Assembly: GCA_009594865.1 (NCBI GenBank)
Contig: VOPT01000017.1
Location: forward strand, 29,224-93,223
Length of the DNA stretch: 64,000 bases
Source of the DNA: Nitrospira sp.
GTDB lineage: Bacteria > Nitrospirota > Nitrospiria > Nitrospirales > Nitrospiraceae
Direction: 5' to 3'
The translations under genes and the position numbers were made by a program. A model generated the notes under the pieces. The model was given only the letters and a program-made list of their open reading frames with translations, was not told where the DNA came from and made no database searches. How positions within the stretch are numbered: position 1 is the first letter of the stretch; each line of letters opens with the position of its first letter. Positions 51,043-59,740 of the stretch are shown piece by piece.

Positions 51043-53505
51043 TCAAGCCTGATTCATGGGGATAAACGTCAGTTGTCCATTCACCCCGGACAGGGTGCCG
51101 ATTTTCCGAATACCCGCCTTGGTTCCTTTGTAATAGGGGATTGTGGTCGCCGGATCGACATAGTCGGTTGTCAGGCTGTTCAGCCAGCCTTTCGGGTGTT
51201 CGAATAACATAAACACATGTCCGGGTGCATTCGAGTCTGTCACGACCGCCATGGCTGAGACTGATCCATAGGGATTAAACAATTCGATCAGATCGCCACT
51301 GGCGATGTCGAGGCGTTGAGCATCCTTCGGATGAATCTCCACGTGTGGGAACGGCTCACGGCCGATCACATAGGGTTTTCGAGCGTCGTCATAAAGCGTT
51401 TGCCAGCCGTGATTGGCTCGCCCATTGTTCACCCAAAACGGGTAACGGGGGTCATTCATGAGCGCCTGAATCTGCGACGGGAACCCCGGCCAGGCCGCAG
51501 GGATGAATGTGAACCGCGTTTCGTCCATGTAGAGGCGGGTGGTGCCGACCGGCATGCCATTCTTCATCTCTTGCACCGGTGTTTGCACCCCGTTGGTGCC
51601 GAGCGCCTTCAGCATGGCGTAGGTCGTATCTCCGTAATCTTCCTGCGCGCCCTTCACGCCAGCAGCGGCGGCACGAAAGACGTCTTCGTCGCTCGTCCAG
51701 GTGAATCCTGAAAAACGAGCCGCCATCTCCGTCTTGCCTTCGGCGCGGTAGAGGGACTCCAAGCGCTGGGCCATGCGCGCCATGATTTTCCAATCCGGCT
51801 CGGCGATTCCTGGCGCGTCCATGAACTTCTGGTAGAGCCGGAGCCGCCGTTCGCCGTTGATGGACGTCAGATTCATCTCGCCCCATTGTGCGGCGGGTAG
51901 GACGAGATGGGCATCCTGGGCGGTCTCGGTCGGGTAGATGTCCTGCACGATGAGGAACAAGCCACCTTTGTCGAGGGCGCTCATGACGGCGGCAACTTTG
52001 TCGTCAAGGCTGCCGCTGTTCGTTGCATCGAGCGCCTGATTTACGAGCGCCGTGCGTTGGGCGAGAGCGGCGCGGAAGTGTTGTGCATTCAAGGTTCCGC
52101 CCACCGGATTGCAGCCGGCCACCCAAAAGACTTTTGAAGCGCCACCTTTTATGGCCACGTCATCGACATTGACCGGTGGCCGTTGGCCGGGATAGCCTGG
52201 TCGGCTGTAGCCTTCCTGATGCCCGCCCAATCGACTGCAGCCGGTTCCCGGTTTACCAAGGTTGCCGGTGAGCAATGCAAGGTCGACGACCGAGGCCACG
52301 TTTTCATAGTTCTTGAGCCCCCAAATGAGTCCCTTCTCGTAGAGGAAGAGGGTGCGGCGTCGCGCCGCCGAGGCTTTGGGTTTGGCGATCCATTGGGCCG
52401 CCTGCATCATCTGGGCTTTTGAGATGCCGGTCAACTGCACTGCCTCGTCGAGACTCTGTGCGAGGTTGGCCTGTTGGAACGCCGAGAAGTTGTTCGTCCG
52501 TCGGTCGATGAACCCCTGATCGTGCCAGCCCTGTTCGTGGATGAGGCGGGAGAGCGCATTCAAGAGGGCAATGTCGGTGCCATTGTTGATCTGCAAGTGG
52601 AGGACATTGTCCTTCCCGGCATGTGCTTCCGCCACAGCGACGGTTGAGGTACGCCGCGGGTCCACGATGATCATCCTGCCGCGCGCATGGGGTTCCGCTG
52701 GAAGCACTTGCTGCTTGAGCGGCAAGGTGCCACCGCCGAGATTGGGCAACATATGCTCAAGAAAGTAGATCGACTGTGTTTCATAGGAGTTCGCGCCGAC
52801 CAGGACAATCGTATCGGCCAACTTGGCGTCGAGATAGGCCGAGGGAAGCGGGGCAATCCCGGCATCGCCTGAGGCGAACACCTCGCTGTTGTAGGCCGGG
52901 CGATTGTGTATCGAGGCCATCTTCGTGCCGATGCCGGTGAAGAAGAAGGAACCGACGGCCCAGTTATTCTCGAATCCCCCACCTCCGCCGCCGTGATCGA
53001 AACACTTCATGGCGATGGCATCCGGCCCCCATGTGTCGAGGGTGGCTTTGATCACGCGCGCCCCCAATTCGATGGCCTCGTTCCAGGTCGTGGGCAGGCG
53101 GCTGTGGCCACGGTACAGGAGCGGATGGGTCAAGCGGTCGGCCGTCGGGCGGTCTGGCGCGTAGAGCACATCGCCATGCGTGCCGCCGCGGATAGAATGG
53201 TTTCCTTTGTTCACGACACAGTCTTTGTCCGGCATGACCACGATGTTGAAGCGTTGGCCGCTACGCTCCGTCACGACGCTGTGCATGGCCGGTGCAATCC
53301 AGGTGCCGGCTTGTTCCGGCTGCTGCGTCCTGTAGTCGGCTCGCAAGGCATTCTGGTGGGGCAGCGGGCCGCCTTCTTTCCCTAGCGGCCATTTGTAGAC
53401 CTTGTAGCCGCACCCGACGATGCAATAGGAGCAGACGGTCGTAAACTGCTGGGCATCGGCGGGAGGCACGGGTACCCGGTCCTCACCGTGATAGATCGAA
53501 CTCAT
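51043..53505 (-). CDS. aioA: Arsenite oxidase large (molybdopterin) subunit
   Basis: AioA oxidises arsenite to arsenate in the periplasm. The 820 residues begin with the [3Fe-4S] motif CSYCIVGC (C25, C28, C32; the fourth position is S104 in GNHSIRGG). The As-site residues known from A. faecalis AioA are all present: H171 and E179 in FDHGGGGGGFENNW, and R425 and H429 in SRLGGHQEGYSRP. This separates it from generic DMSO-reductase relatives and supports Aio rather than Arx (no ferredoxin-like partner). It has no signal peptide and should be carried through the Tat system by AioB. ATG 53505 follows a GAGGAGG about ten bases upstream. Confidence 0.95.
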   Translation of the reverse strand: MSSIYHGEDRVPVPPADAQQFTTVCSYCIVGCGYKVYKWPLGKEGGPLPHQNALRADYRTQQPEQAGTWIAPAMHSVVTERSGQRFNIVVMPDKDCVVNKGNHSIRGGTHGDVLYAPDRPTADRLTHPLLYRGHSRLPTTWNEAIELGARVIKATLDTWGPDAIAMKCFDHGGGGGGFENNWAVGSFFFTGIGTKMASIHNRPAYNSEVFASGDAGIAPLPSAYLDAKLADTIVLVGANSYETQSIYFLEHMLPNLGGGTLPLKQQVLPAEPHARGRMIIVDPRRTSTVAVAEAHAGKDNVLHLQINNGTDIALLNALSRLIHEQGWHDQGFIDRRTNNFSAFQQANLAQSLDEAVQLTGISKAQMMQAAQWIAKPKASAARRRTLFLYEKGLIWGLKNYENVASVVDLALLTGNLGKPGTGCSRLGGHQEGYSRPGYPGQRPPVNVDDVAIKGGASKVFWVAGCNPVGGTLNAQHFRAALAQRTALVNQALDATNSGSLDDKVAAVMSALDKGGLFLIVQDIYPTETAQDAHLVLPAAQWGEMNLTSINGERRLRLYQKFMDAPGIAEPDWKIMARMAQRLESLYRAEGKTEMAARFSGFTWTSDEDVFRAAAAGVKGAQEDYGDTTYAMLKALGTNGVQTPVQEMKNGMPVGTTRLYMDETRFTFIPAAWPGFPSQIQALMNDPRYPFWVNNGRANHGWQTLYDDARKPYVIGREPFPHVEIHPKDAQRLDIASGDLIELFNPYGSVSAMAVVTDSNAPGHVFMLFEHPKGWLNSLTTDYVDPATTIPYYKGTKAGIRKIGTLSGVNGQLTFIPMNQA

Positions 53506-53521
53506 AGTCGAGATCTCCTCC

Positions 53522-54061
53522 TCATACAGTCCCGGAATTAGGCAAGATGTTGGCCTGTCGTCCGTACAGTAAGCCGCTGATGCCCACGGCAAATACGTTT
53601 CCTGCGGCATCGACTTCCAGTTCGAGCTGGGGCAGGTTGTCCGTGGCCTGTCCGATGACCAGCAGGCCCCCCTTTTGCGCGTCGAACATGGCGTAATGGA
53701 GCGGGCAGTGGAGTGTGCCGGTGCCCTGTCGAAAGTTCAGGGTGCCGCCCATGTGCGAACAGCGCCGGCTGAATGCGACGATGTCGCGCTCGGGGCCGAC
53801 GCCATTGATCGCGGGGCGTCCCAGTTTCACAAGCACGACCGGCGAGGCCTGATCCGGATACGTGGTCAGCTGTTCACGCCCAATCGTCAATTGTCCGATG
53901 GAAGCCAGTTGCACCCGAGGATAGGGTAGAGTGGTCCTCAGCGTGGTAATGTCGTCGCCTTCGGCAGCCTGAGCGAGCGACGGAAGAGCATCGGTCGCAC
54001 AAGCCCCGCCGACTACACAGGCCCCCAGTTTCAGAAAGCGCCTTCGTGAGACGTCACTCAT
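53522..54061 (-). CDS. aioB: Arsenite oxidase small (Rieske) subunit
   Basis: AioB (179 residues) has a Tat signal (SRRRFLKLGACVVGGACA) and a Rieske [2Fe-2S] domain with ligands C101, H103, C119 and H122 (CSHMGG...HCPLH). The two positions that form the disulfide in many Rieske proteins are G106 and L121 here, so that bond is absent. Absence of this disulfide has been reported in some AioB proteins and affects redox behaviour. It takes electrons from AioA and passes them to a soluble carrier, but no cytochrome gene is adjacent. The gene lies between the porin and aioA. Confidence 0.94.
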   Translation of the reverse strand: MSDVSRRRFLKLGACVVGGACATDALPSLAQAAEGDDITTLRTTLPYPRVQLASIGQLTIGREQLTTYPDQASPVVLVKLGRPAINGVGPERDIVAFSRRCSHMGGTLNFRQGTGTLHCPLHYAMFDAQKGGLLVIGQATDNLPQLELEVDAAGNVFAVGISGLLYGRQANILPNSGTV

Positions 54062-54094
54062 CAGATCCTCCAGATGATTCCCGAAGCTTCGTTG

Positions 54095-55570
54095 CTACAG
54101 GGCATATTGGAAGCGGGTAAAGACTTCGTAAATTGAACGTTCAACGCCGATTGCCTGGGTTCGATTCGCCAAAAAATCGCCCATGAAGGCATGAGCGGCT
54201 CCGACATCCAGATTAAGATTTTTTGCGAGGTTGTAGGTCACCATGGCTCCTGTTTCCGTGCCCATGTAACTGGATTCGCCGCGGTTCCCGAAGTCGCGGG
54301 ATCGAGCCGCAGCGAAGTAGGCACTTTCCAACGTGCCGGTCAATCGAGGCATGATGGGAAATTTCAACTGAGCCTGCACGCTCATCAGACCGGCTCCTCC
54401 GTTATTCAGGTTGACGCCGAAATCGTTGACGTCGCCCGGTGCATTGGCATTAAAAATATGTGAGTAGCCCCAATAGCCATTGGTGCCCAAAATGGCTTCC
54501 GGCGTGGTGAACTGGTTCGACGTCTGCCCCGCCTTGTCGCCGGATGCATAGAGCGCGAAGAGATTGAAGGTCGTTGAGCCGATAGGGATCGATCCCTCGA
54601 ACTTCCCTGAATAGCCCGTGTGATTATTGCCTGTGAGCCCTGTGCCGATGCGGCCGTTGTTGAGCATGAGATAGGCGTTCCATGCGCCGCCCAAAAGTCC
54701 GCCCGATGCCGTCAGCGCAGCCCAGTTCTCATGCGTATCTCCGATGGAAATGTTCTCGGTCTTGCCGAGGTTCAGGCTGTAGACGTGTCCACCGACTTTC
54801 ATGTCATAGGCGCCGAGCTTAATAGGCTTATTGTAGTCGGCTACCCACATGTCGCCGTCTTTGCCGAATCCAGTGCTGATGGTCCCGGCTTTGAGGTCTG
54901 AGGCAATCCGGTAAAAACCGAGCCGGTAGTCCCCGTCGCCGACTTTCCCGCCGAGCGAAGCGCCGCCGACATTAAAATCCCATTCGCCGTCCCAGAGTAC
55001 CCGACCGACTTGATCGATTGTGGGCAGAATGCCGACGACCAACGTCTGATGCTCGATGGGCGTGACGTACACATAGCCGTAGCGCACGCCGCGAGCCTGG
55101 AGGCGGTTGAAGGCATTGGCTGTGGAGTCTGCGTTGGCGCCCGTTTCGCCGCGAGGATCGCTAGCCGCCGGGCTTGAGCCGCCGAAACCGCCGCGATATT
55201 CCAATTGAATATAGGCGCCGACGTTATCTGAGTCCTTGTGTTGAAGATCGAATGCGAGCCGCATGCGTTGGCGAAAGAAGTCGTACCCCGTGGTGTCTCC
55301 ATAGTTGAGTTTGCCGGTGCCAGTCCCTGCCGTTGGGAGGCTTCCGCTATTGACGCCGCTGGGAATGTTACTCGCGTTATAGAGCAGGCGATATTGCGCC
55401 CAGACGCGCAACCGGAGATTTTCCATTGGCACGGCATAGGCATTTTCATTCGCCGGTTCTGGAAACGGCAGGTTGTCTGCCTGCACCGGGCGGACGATGG
55501 ATAGTGTGAGCGCGCCGACCAACACGGCGTGAGAAAGTGCGAGCGAGGTGGATAGCCGAAGGCGATGCAT
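54095..55570 (-). CDS. Outer-membrane porin-like beta-barrel protein of the aio operon
   Basis: The 491-residue protein has a signal peptide (SLALSHAVLVGALTLSIVRPVQA) and no TM helices. Alternating amphipathic strands with many Gly, Asn and aromatic residues follow (LRVWAQYRLLYNASN, YDFFRQRMRLAFDLQH, GAYIQLEYRGGF, and a C-terminal FTRFQYAL). This is the pattern of outer-membrane channels of the alginate-export/porin type. It is 33 bases upstream of aioB and cotranscribed with it. A role in moving arsenite, arsenate or oxyanions across the outer membrane is inferred from position only. Confidence 0.8.
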   Translation of the reverse strand: MHRLRLSTSLALSHAVLVGALTLSIVRPVQADNLPFPEPANENAYAVPMENLRLRVWAQYRLLYNASNIPSGVNSGSLPTAGTGTGKLNYGDTTGYDFFRQRMRLAFDLQHKDSDNVGAYIQLEYRGGFGGSSPAASDPRGETGANADSTANAFNRLQARGVRYGYVYVTPIEHQTLVVGILPTIDQVGRVLWDGEWDFNVGGASLGGKVGDGDYRLGFYRIASDLKAGTISTGFGKDGDMWVADYNKPIKLGAYDMKVGGHVYSLNLGKTENISIGDTHENWAALTASGGLLGGAWNAYLMLNNGRIGTGLTGNNHTGYSGKFEGSIPIGSTTFNLFALYASGDKAGQTSNQFTTPEAILGTNGYWGYSHIFNANAPGDVNDFGVNLNNGGAGLMSVQAQLKFPIMPRLTGTLESAYFAAARSRDFGNRGESSYMGTETGAMVTYNLAKNLNLDVGAAHAFMGDFLANRTQAIGVERSIYEVFTRFQYAL

Positions 55571-55702
55571 GAGGGGGCAGGGCTCCTGTCTGCGAGATGT
55601 GGCAATCGCACGGAAGCGCTACTAATACATAAATGCATGGAGATGTGTCTATATGGGTCTTGCGAAACAAAATGGGGCGGACCGTTTGAGGGTGGAATAG
55701 CG
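55571..55702 (-). promoter_or_regulatory. Region holding the porin-aioBA promoter
   Basis: This 132-base gap follows pit and precedes the porin gene. An AT-rich stretch (55620-55660) contains ACATA (55627-55631) and ATGTGT (55643-55648) in opposed orientation, loosely like the TATGTAACATA palindrome before arsM2. A clear -35/-10 pair is not visible. The CATCAA-N6-TTGATG operator is absent. Confidence 0.3.
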
Positions 55703-56836
55703 TTATGAGAGGCTGGAGAGGAGTACGTACGCCAGAGCGGCAAAGCTCCCGGCGGCAGGCACGGTGATCACCCAGGCCAATACCATGTCGCGTACGGTTG
55801 TCCAACGGACAGCGGTGACGCCCTTCAGAAGCCCGATGCCGATAATCGAGGAACTACTGACATGAGTCGTTGAAACCGGCAGTCCCAGCCAGCCGGAGCA
55901 GAGCACGAGCGTCGAAGTCGTGAGATTCGCCGACAATCCTTCTGCATGGTCCATCCGCGTGACCTTTTCGGCCAACACTTCGGTGACTCGTAGCCCGCCT
56001 AAGTAACTTCCTAAGCCCATGGCGAATGCCACGCCGCCGAAGGCCGCGAACTGAAACCATACGCTGGGCCATGTTGCGGTCGTGCTTCCGAGCAGGAGCA
56101 TCGCGACGATTTTTGGTGCGTCGTTGGTGCCGCGGGCAAAGGAGGCGAGTCCGCTGGACAACCAATGAATCGTATCGAGGCCCACAACCAGGCCTCGCAG
56201 GCCGGCGCGGTCGCATTGCGCCGGTATCGCCACGACCGGCTGGCCCATTCCTGTGCTTTGAAAAACGGTTCGCGTGCTGCCCCGAGCGTCAATGGTGAAC
56301 AATGCGCGAGAAGCCGGCATCAGGCACAGGCAGGATCCTCCCCATTTTGTCGCCGCCCGTCTCATGGCGGGGTGCAAGAGGACTGAGAGAGCAAGGGCTA
56401 GAAAGGGGCTGAGCAACAGGGGCAACGCGATTTTGTTGCCGATGGCCGTCCATACTAACCCCTCGCCCGCAAACGCCACCAGGCCAGTGCCCACGATGGC
56501 GCCGGCGAGCGCATGGGTTGTCGAAACTGGAAGCCCCGTTCTCGATGCCACGAGCACCCAGACCATGGCACCAAACAGAATGGCGAGGGCGATGGTGGGT
56601 GAAAGAATAGTGCCGGTTTGCAACAGACCGTTGCTGAAGGTCTTCACCATCGCTCCGGCGACCAGTGCGGCGAATCCAGCCCCGGCGACGGTCCAGGCTG
56701 TGCCCCACAGAATCGCCGTCCGGTAGTTGGTCACTCCACTGCCGACCAGGGTCGCGATGGCTTTCGACACATCATTCGTGCCATTGGCATAGGCCAAGGC
56801 CAACACCAGCGCAAAGGTCAGAAGGGAGATTTCCAT
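55703..56836 (-). CDS. pit: PiT-family inorganic phosphate transporter
   Basis: The 377-residue membrane protein has the two inverted PiT signatures: ANGTNDVSKA near the N-terminus and ARGTNDAPKIV in the second half. Each is followed by GLPVSTTHA or GLPVSTTHV. About ten TM helices are present, with a cytoplasmic loop in the middle. PiT carriers import metal-phosphate with protons and do not discriminate well against arsenate. It lies 139 bases after arsS on the same strand in the arsenic island. Its ribosome site is AGGAAACGG before ATG 56836. Confidence 0.92.
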   Translation of the reverse strand: MEISLLTFALVLALAYANGTNDVSKAIATLVGSGVTNYRTAILWGTAWTVAGAGFAALVAGAMVKTFSNGLLQTGTILSPTIALAILFGAMVWVLVASRTGLPVSTTHALAGAIVGTGLVAFAGEGLVWTAIGNKIALPLLLSPFLALALSVLLHPAMRRAATKWGGSCLCLMPASRALFTIDARGSTRTVFQSTGMGQPVVAIPAQCDRAGLRGLVVGLDTIHWLSSGLASFARGTNDAPKIVAMLLLGSTTATWPSVWFQFAAFGGVAFAMGLGSYLGGLRVTEVLAEKVTRMDHAEGLSANLTTSTLVLCSGWLGLPVSTTHVSSSSIIGIGLLKGVTAVRWTTVRDMVLAWVITVPAAGSFAALAYVLLSSLS

Positions 56837-56975
56837 GCCGTTTCCTATGCAGAATGCTCAAACCGTCGATTCAGCAAGGCCGCAGAGAGGTGAGTCCGCC
56901 GAGGCGTACCGGTCAAATTTCGTGAGGCGAGAAAATGACTGCGCATGAACCTGGGCGGCGGGTTCAACATCCTGA

Positions 56976-58013
56976 TTAGGTCACCGCCCCACCGCACGAC
57001 GATCCTGCACCGGCCGTGCAGCCGTAACAATGATTCCGAGTGGTGATCTCCCGGTGATGAAGTCGGGCAGGATCAACATCCCGGATATGCGCAGGGGCAT
57101 GGGACTGCACCGGAAGATCCAGCATCTGGTTGAAATCGCAATCGTAGAGCGTGCCGTCCCAGCCCACCGAGAGGGTTGAGCGACACATGACGCCGGCCGC
57201 CGCCGCGGGATTATAGGCACTTGCAAGCCGCTCCATGTAGCCCTGGTAGTTGCCGGTCTCGATCAAGAATTCGAGAAAGCGGCTCACCGGCATGTTCGTG
57301 ATCGTGTAGAGGTGGTTGAATGCCACGCCATGTTTGGTCTGGAGCTCTTTTCGGAATTGCGCCTCGATGGCATCCTGCTTGGCTGGCAGGAAGGCGCCGA
57401 CGGGATTGTGTACGAGATTCAAGATCAGCCCGCTGCCTTCCCGTCCGTAGCCAAGGCCATTGAGAAGTCGCAGGGCTTCAACGGACTTGTCGAAAATGCC
57501 CTCGCCGCGTTGCGCATCGGTTTGCACGGCACGGTAATACGGAAGCGAGGCGACGATCTCCACCCGGTGCGCCGCAAGGAAGGTCGCCAGGTCAGCCTGC
57601 GACGGGAGTAGCAGCACCGACAAATTGCAGCGGTCCATGACATGGCGATTCAGGGCACGGGCCTGTTCGACCAGCCAGCGGAAATGAGGATTGAGCTCTG
57701 GTGCCCCGCCGGTGATGTCGACGGTGGGAATGTCGGTCTTGGCCAAGGCCGCAATACATTGCTCGGCGGTCTCCCGGGACATGCGCTCAGTGCGATCGGG
57801 CCCCGCATCCACGTGGCAGTGACGGCAGGTTTGATTGCACAGCTTGCCCACGTTGATTTGGAGCACCGTGATGCCGGTGGCGCGGAGCGGCGACAAGCCG
57901 CTTCGCCGGAGTTGTTCCTCAAATGGCAAGCAGGTCCCGATGTCTGCGAGCACCTTCAATTGCTCGGCAGACGACGCAAGCGGTTTGTGTTGGACCACGA
58001 GTGTCAGTGCCAT
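56976..58013 (-). CDS. arsS: Arsenosugar-biosynthesis radical SAM protein ArsS
   Basis: The 345-residue protein has the radical SAM motif CNQTCRHCHVDAGP (C59, C63, C66). The C-terminal DUF3641-type region ends in NHCYGCTAGAGSSCGG, whose cysteines probably hold an auxiliary Fe-S cluster. ArsS proteins join a dimethylated arsenical to a 5'-deoxyadenosyl unit, the committed step to arsenosugars. Here it sits directly with an arsM and an arsR, supporting the assignment. It starts 51 bases after arsR2. Confidence 0.9.
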   Translation of the reverse strand: MALTLVVQHKPLASSAEQLKVLADIGTCLPFEEQLRRSGLSPLRATGITVLQINVGKLCNQTCRHCHVDAGPDRTERMSRETAEQCIAALAKTDIPTVDITGGAPELNPHFRWLVEQARALNRHVMDRCNLSVLLLPSQADLATFLAAHRVEIVASLPYYRAVQTDAQRGEGIFDKSVEALRLLNGLGYGREGSGLILNLVHNPVGAFLPAKQDAIEAQFRKELQTKHGVAFNHLYTITNMPVSRFLEFLIETGNYQGYMERLASAYNPAAAAGVMCRSTLSVGWDGTLYDCDFNQMLDLPVQSHAPAHIRDVDPARLHHREITTRNHCYGCTAGAGSSCGGAVT

Positions 58014-58064
58014 CGCTGACCATCGCGAAGAGTGCGTAGCGCGTTCATCGTCGGCATCCCGGTC

Positions 58065-58421
58065 TCAATGTTTCTGCTGCACGGAGAGCAAGGTCGAGGT
58101 GGGGAATCGCAATTCGCAGCATCCGAAGTCCAACACCTGCTCGCCGCGATTCTTCAGCGCACGCTGCACCGTCGGTTCCACCCGGTAACAGACTTGTTTG
58201 CCATGTCGATGTCCTTCCACCAATCCGGCCTCCCGAAGAATGCGAAGGTGATGGGAGACATGTGGCTGCGAGCAGCGGAGGGCTTGCGTGAGATCGGTCA
58301 CGCACTTCTCGCCCAGCAGTAGCGATTCCACAATGCGAAGACGTGTTTCGTCGCCCATGGCCTTCAAGACCGCGGCGCACTCGCGAGGGGTGGTGAGGTT
58401 GTCGGTGGCATGACGTGGCAT
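58065..58421 (-). CDS. arsR: ArsR-family repressor (second copy, C-terminal Cys pair)
   Basis: The 118-residue winged-helix repressor has the recognition helix SQPHVSHHLRILREAGL. Its cysteine layout differs from the first ArsR: one Cys (C40) where the other has CVC, and a vicinal pair C101-C102 near the end (DFGCCELRF). This resembles A. ferrooxidans-type ArsR, which binds As(III) with C-terminal cysteines. Its ATG shares a base with the arsM2 stop. A longer start at 58430 is possible. Confidence 0.9.
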   Translation of the reverse strand: MPRHATDNLTTPRECAAVLKAMGDETRLRIVESLLLGEKCVTDLTQALRCSQPHVSHHLRILREAGLVEGHRHGKQVCYRVEPTVQRALKNRGEQVLDFGCCELRFPTSTLLSVQQKH

Positions 58422-59608
58422 CAGCAGCAAATCCCTTCAGGCGAACAACTGACCGCGTTGCCCTCTACGACATTCGCGTTTCGGTGGTAGATGGTGAAGT
58501 GAGGTCGGTAGGCGTCCTGCGTCAGCACATGCTGGGTTTTTGAGCAGATTTCCAGCGGCACTCCTCGATAGTACTGATGATGATCGTCGTCCTCGGCGGC
58601 GATAATGGGCCCTGCGAGGATGGCGTATGCGCCCTGCCAGACGCAGGGTGCCTGCTCCGGAAGGATGGCGCACCAGCGTGGGTCGCCCGTCGCCAGGGTG
58701 ATCGGGGCGGGACCAATCAGGAACAACGAGCGCAACGGCGCGCTCCGCAGGAGTTGTGCAGATTGGGCATCGATTGGCTGTGGCACCCCGCGTCGGTACT
58801 GTTGGCCCAATTCGTCGGTTACCGTGGAAAACGGTCCACAGAGGGTTGCATAGAGCGGAGCCTCTTTTGTAACCGCGTTGGGGAGTTTGTATCCGGTCAG
58901 AGTGACAGAGAGAAAATGCACGCCGTCGATCGATTGCCAAGCGCCGGACTTGATCTGGTGCACGGCACGGAAACCCGCATCGACCATCCCGCCGATATAG
59001 TCTTGGACCTGCAAAGATCCGGAGAGGCAATCGCCCCACTTGGCGGCATCGTGAACCATGTATTGCGGCACGACCTGGTCGGAGACGATATCGGAGATCG
59101 TGAAGCGGCCGCCGGGCTTTAAGACCCGGTACATCTCGCGGAACACCTTCCTCTTATCCGGGGCCAGATTGATGACACAGTTCGAAATGATGAGATCGAT
59201 GCTGGCATTGTCCACCGGCATCGCATCGGCCATGCCCTTGCGGAACTCGGTGTTCGGTTGAGGAAATCCGAGATTGGCGGCGACGGTGGGGGTATGATGG
59301 CGGGCGATCTCCAGCATGGTGTCGGTCATGTCGATGCCAATGACCCGGCCAGTAGGGCCCACGCGGCGCGCCGCTTCGAAGCAATCGATTCCTCCGCCAG
59401 ACCCGATATCCAGCACAGTTTCACCGATCTGCACGGTGTCGAGTCCTGCCGGAGTTCCACAACCGTAGGAAATTTTCAACACGGCATCCGGAATGAATGA
59501 ACGCAGATCGTCAAAGTTATATCCCGTCGGACAACACATCTGCTCGCCCGTCGAGGCGGCGCGGGCATAACGGTCGCTGACCTTCTGGGTGATGTCGTCG
59601 GTGGGCAT
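58421..59608 (-). CDS. arsM: Arsenite methyltransferase with long C-terminal extension (second copy)
   Basis: The 395-residue protein joins an ArsM domain (about 1-245) to a C-terminal extension. The ArsM domain has CC at 25-26, C50, the SAM motif VLDIGSGGGIDC, C144 in ISNCVINL and C194 in WGDCLSGSL. The extension (about 250-395) is of unknown fold, and the protein ends in CSPEGICC. The extension contains repeated Cys and aromatic residues (EICSKTQHVL, PHFTIYHRN) and could deliver or hold As(III). The first copy (47.6 kb) lacks it. ATG 59608 is selected over an upstream TTG. It heads arsM2-arsR2-arsS-pit. Confidence 0.88.
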   Translation of the reverse strand: MPTDDITQKVSDRYARAASTGEQMCCPTGYNFDDLRSFIPDAVLKISYGCGTPAGLDTVQIGETVLDIGSGGGIDCFEAARRVGPTGRVIGIDMTDTMLEIARHHTPTVAANLGFPQPNTEFRKGMADAMPVDNASIDLIISNCVINLAPDKRKVFREMYRVLKPGGRFTISDIVSDQVVPQYMVHDAAKWGDCLSGSLQVQDYIGGMVDAGFRAVHQIKSGAWQSIDGVHFLSVTLTGYKLPNAVTKEAPLYATLCGPFSTVTDELGQQYRRGVPQPIDAQSAQLLRSAPLRSLFLIGPAPITLATGDPRWCAILPEQAPCVWQGAYAILAGPIIAAEDDDHHQYYRGVPLEICSKTQHVLTQDAYRPHFTIYHRNANVVEGNAVSCSPEGICC

Positions 59609-59647
59609 ATCCCCCTCATGTCTTTGTAAAATGATATGGGACAATTT

Positions 59648-59660
59648 CTATGTAACATAT
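59648..59660 (-). promoter_or_regulatory. Palindrome upstream of arsM2, candidate ArsR2 operator
   Basis: TATGTAACATA (59649-59659) is an inverted repeat TATGT-A-ACATA in an AT-rich patch 40 bases upstream of arsM2. It differs from the CATCAA-N6-TTGATG operator of the first ars operon, as expected for a different ArsR. Confidence 0.4.
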
Positions 59661-59740
59661 TTGGGACGAGTTCGGCTAACGGGGCTCAATCGCCCGGCCG
59701 CGGCTTGCATCGCTGGGGGTTTCGTGATACCTGAACACCC

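Noticed and set aside
51043..53505. Iodate reductase (IdrA) or ArxA instead of AioA
   Set aside because: The arsenite-site His/Glu/Arg/His set is present, the partner is a Rieske protein, and no peroxidase or ferredoxin-type genes are nearby.
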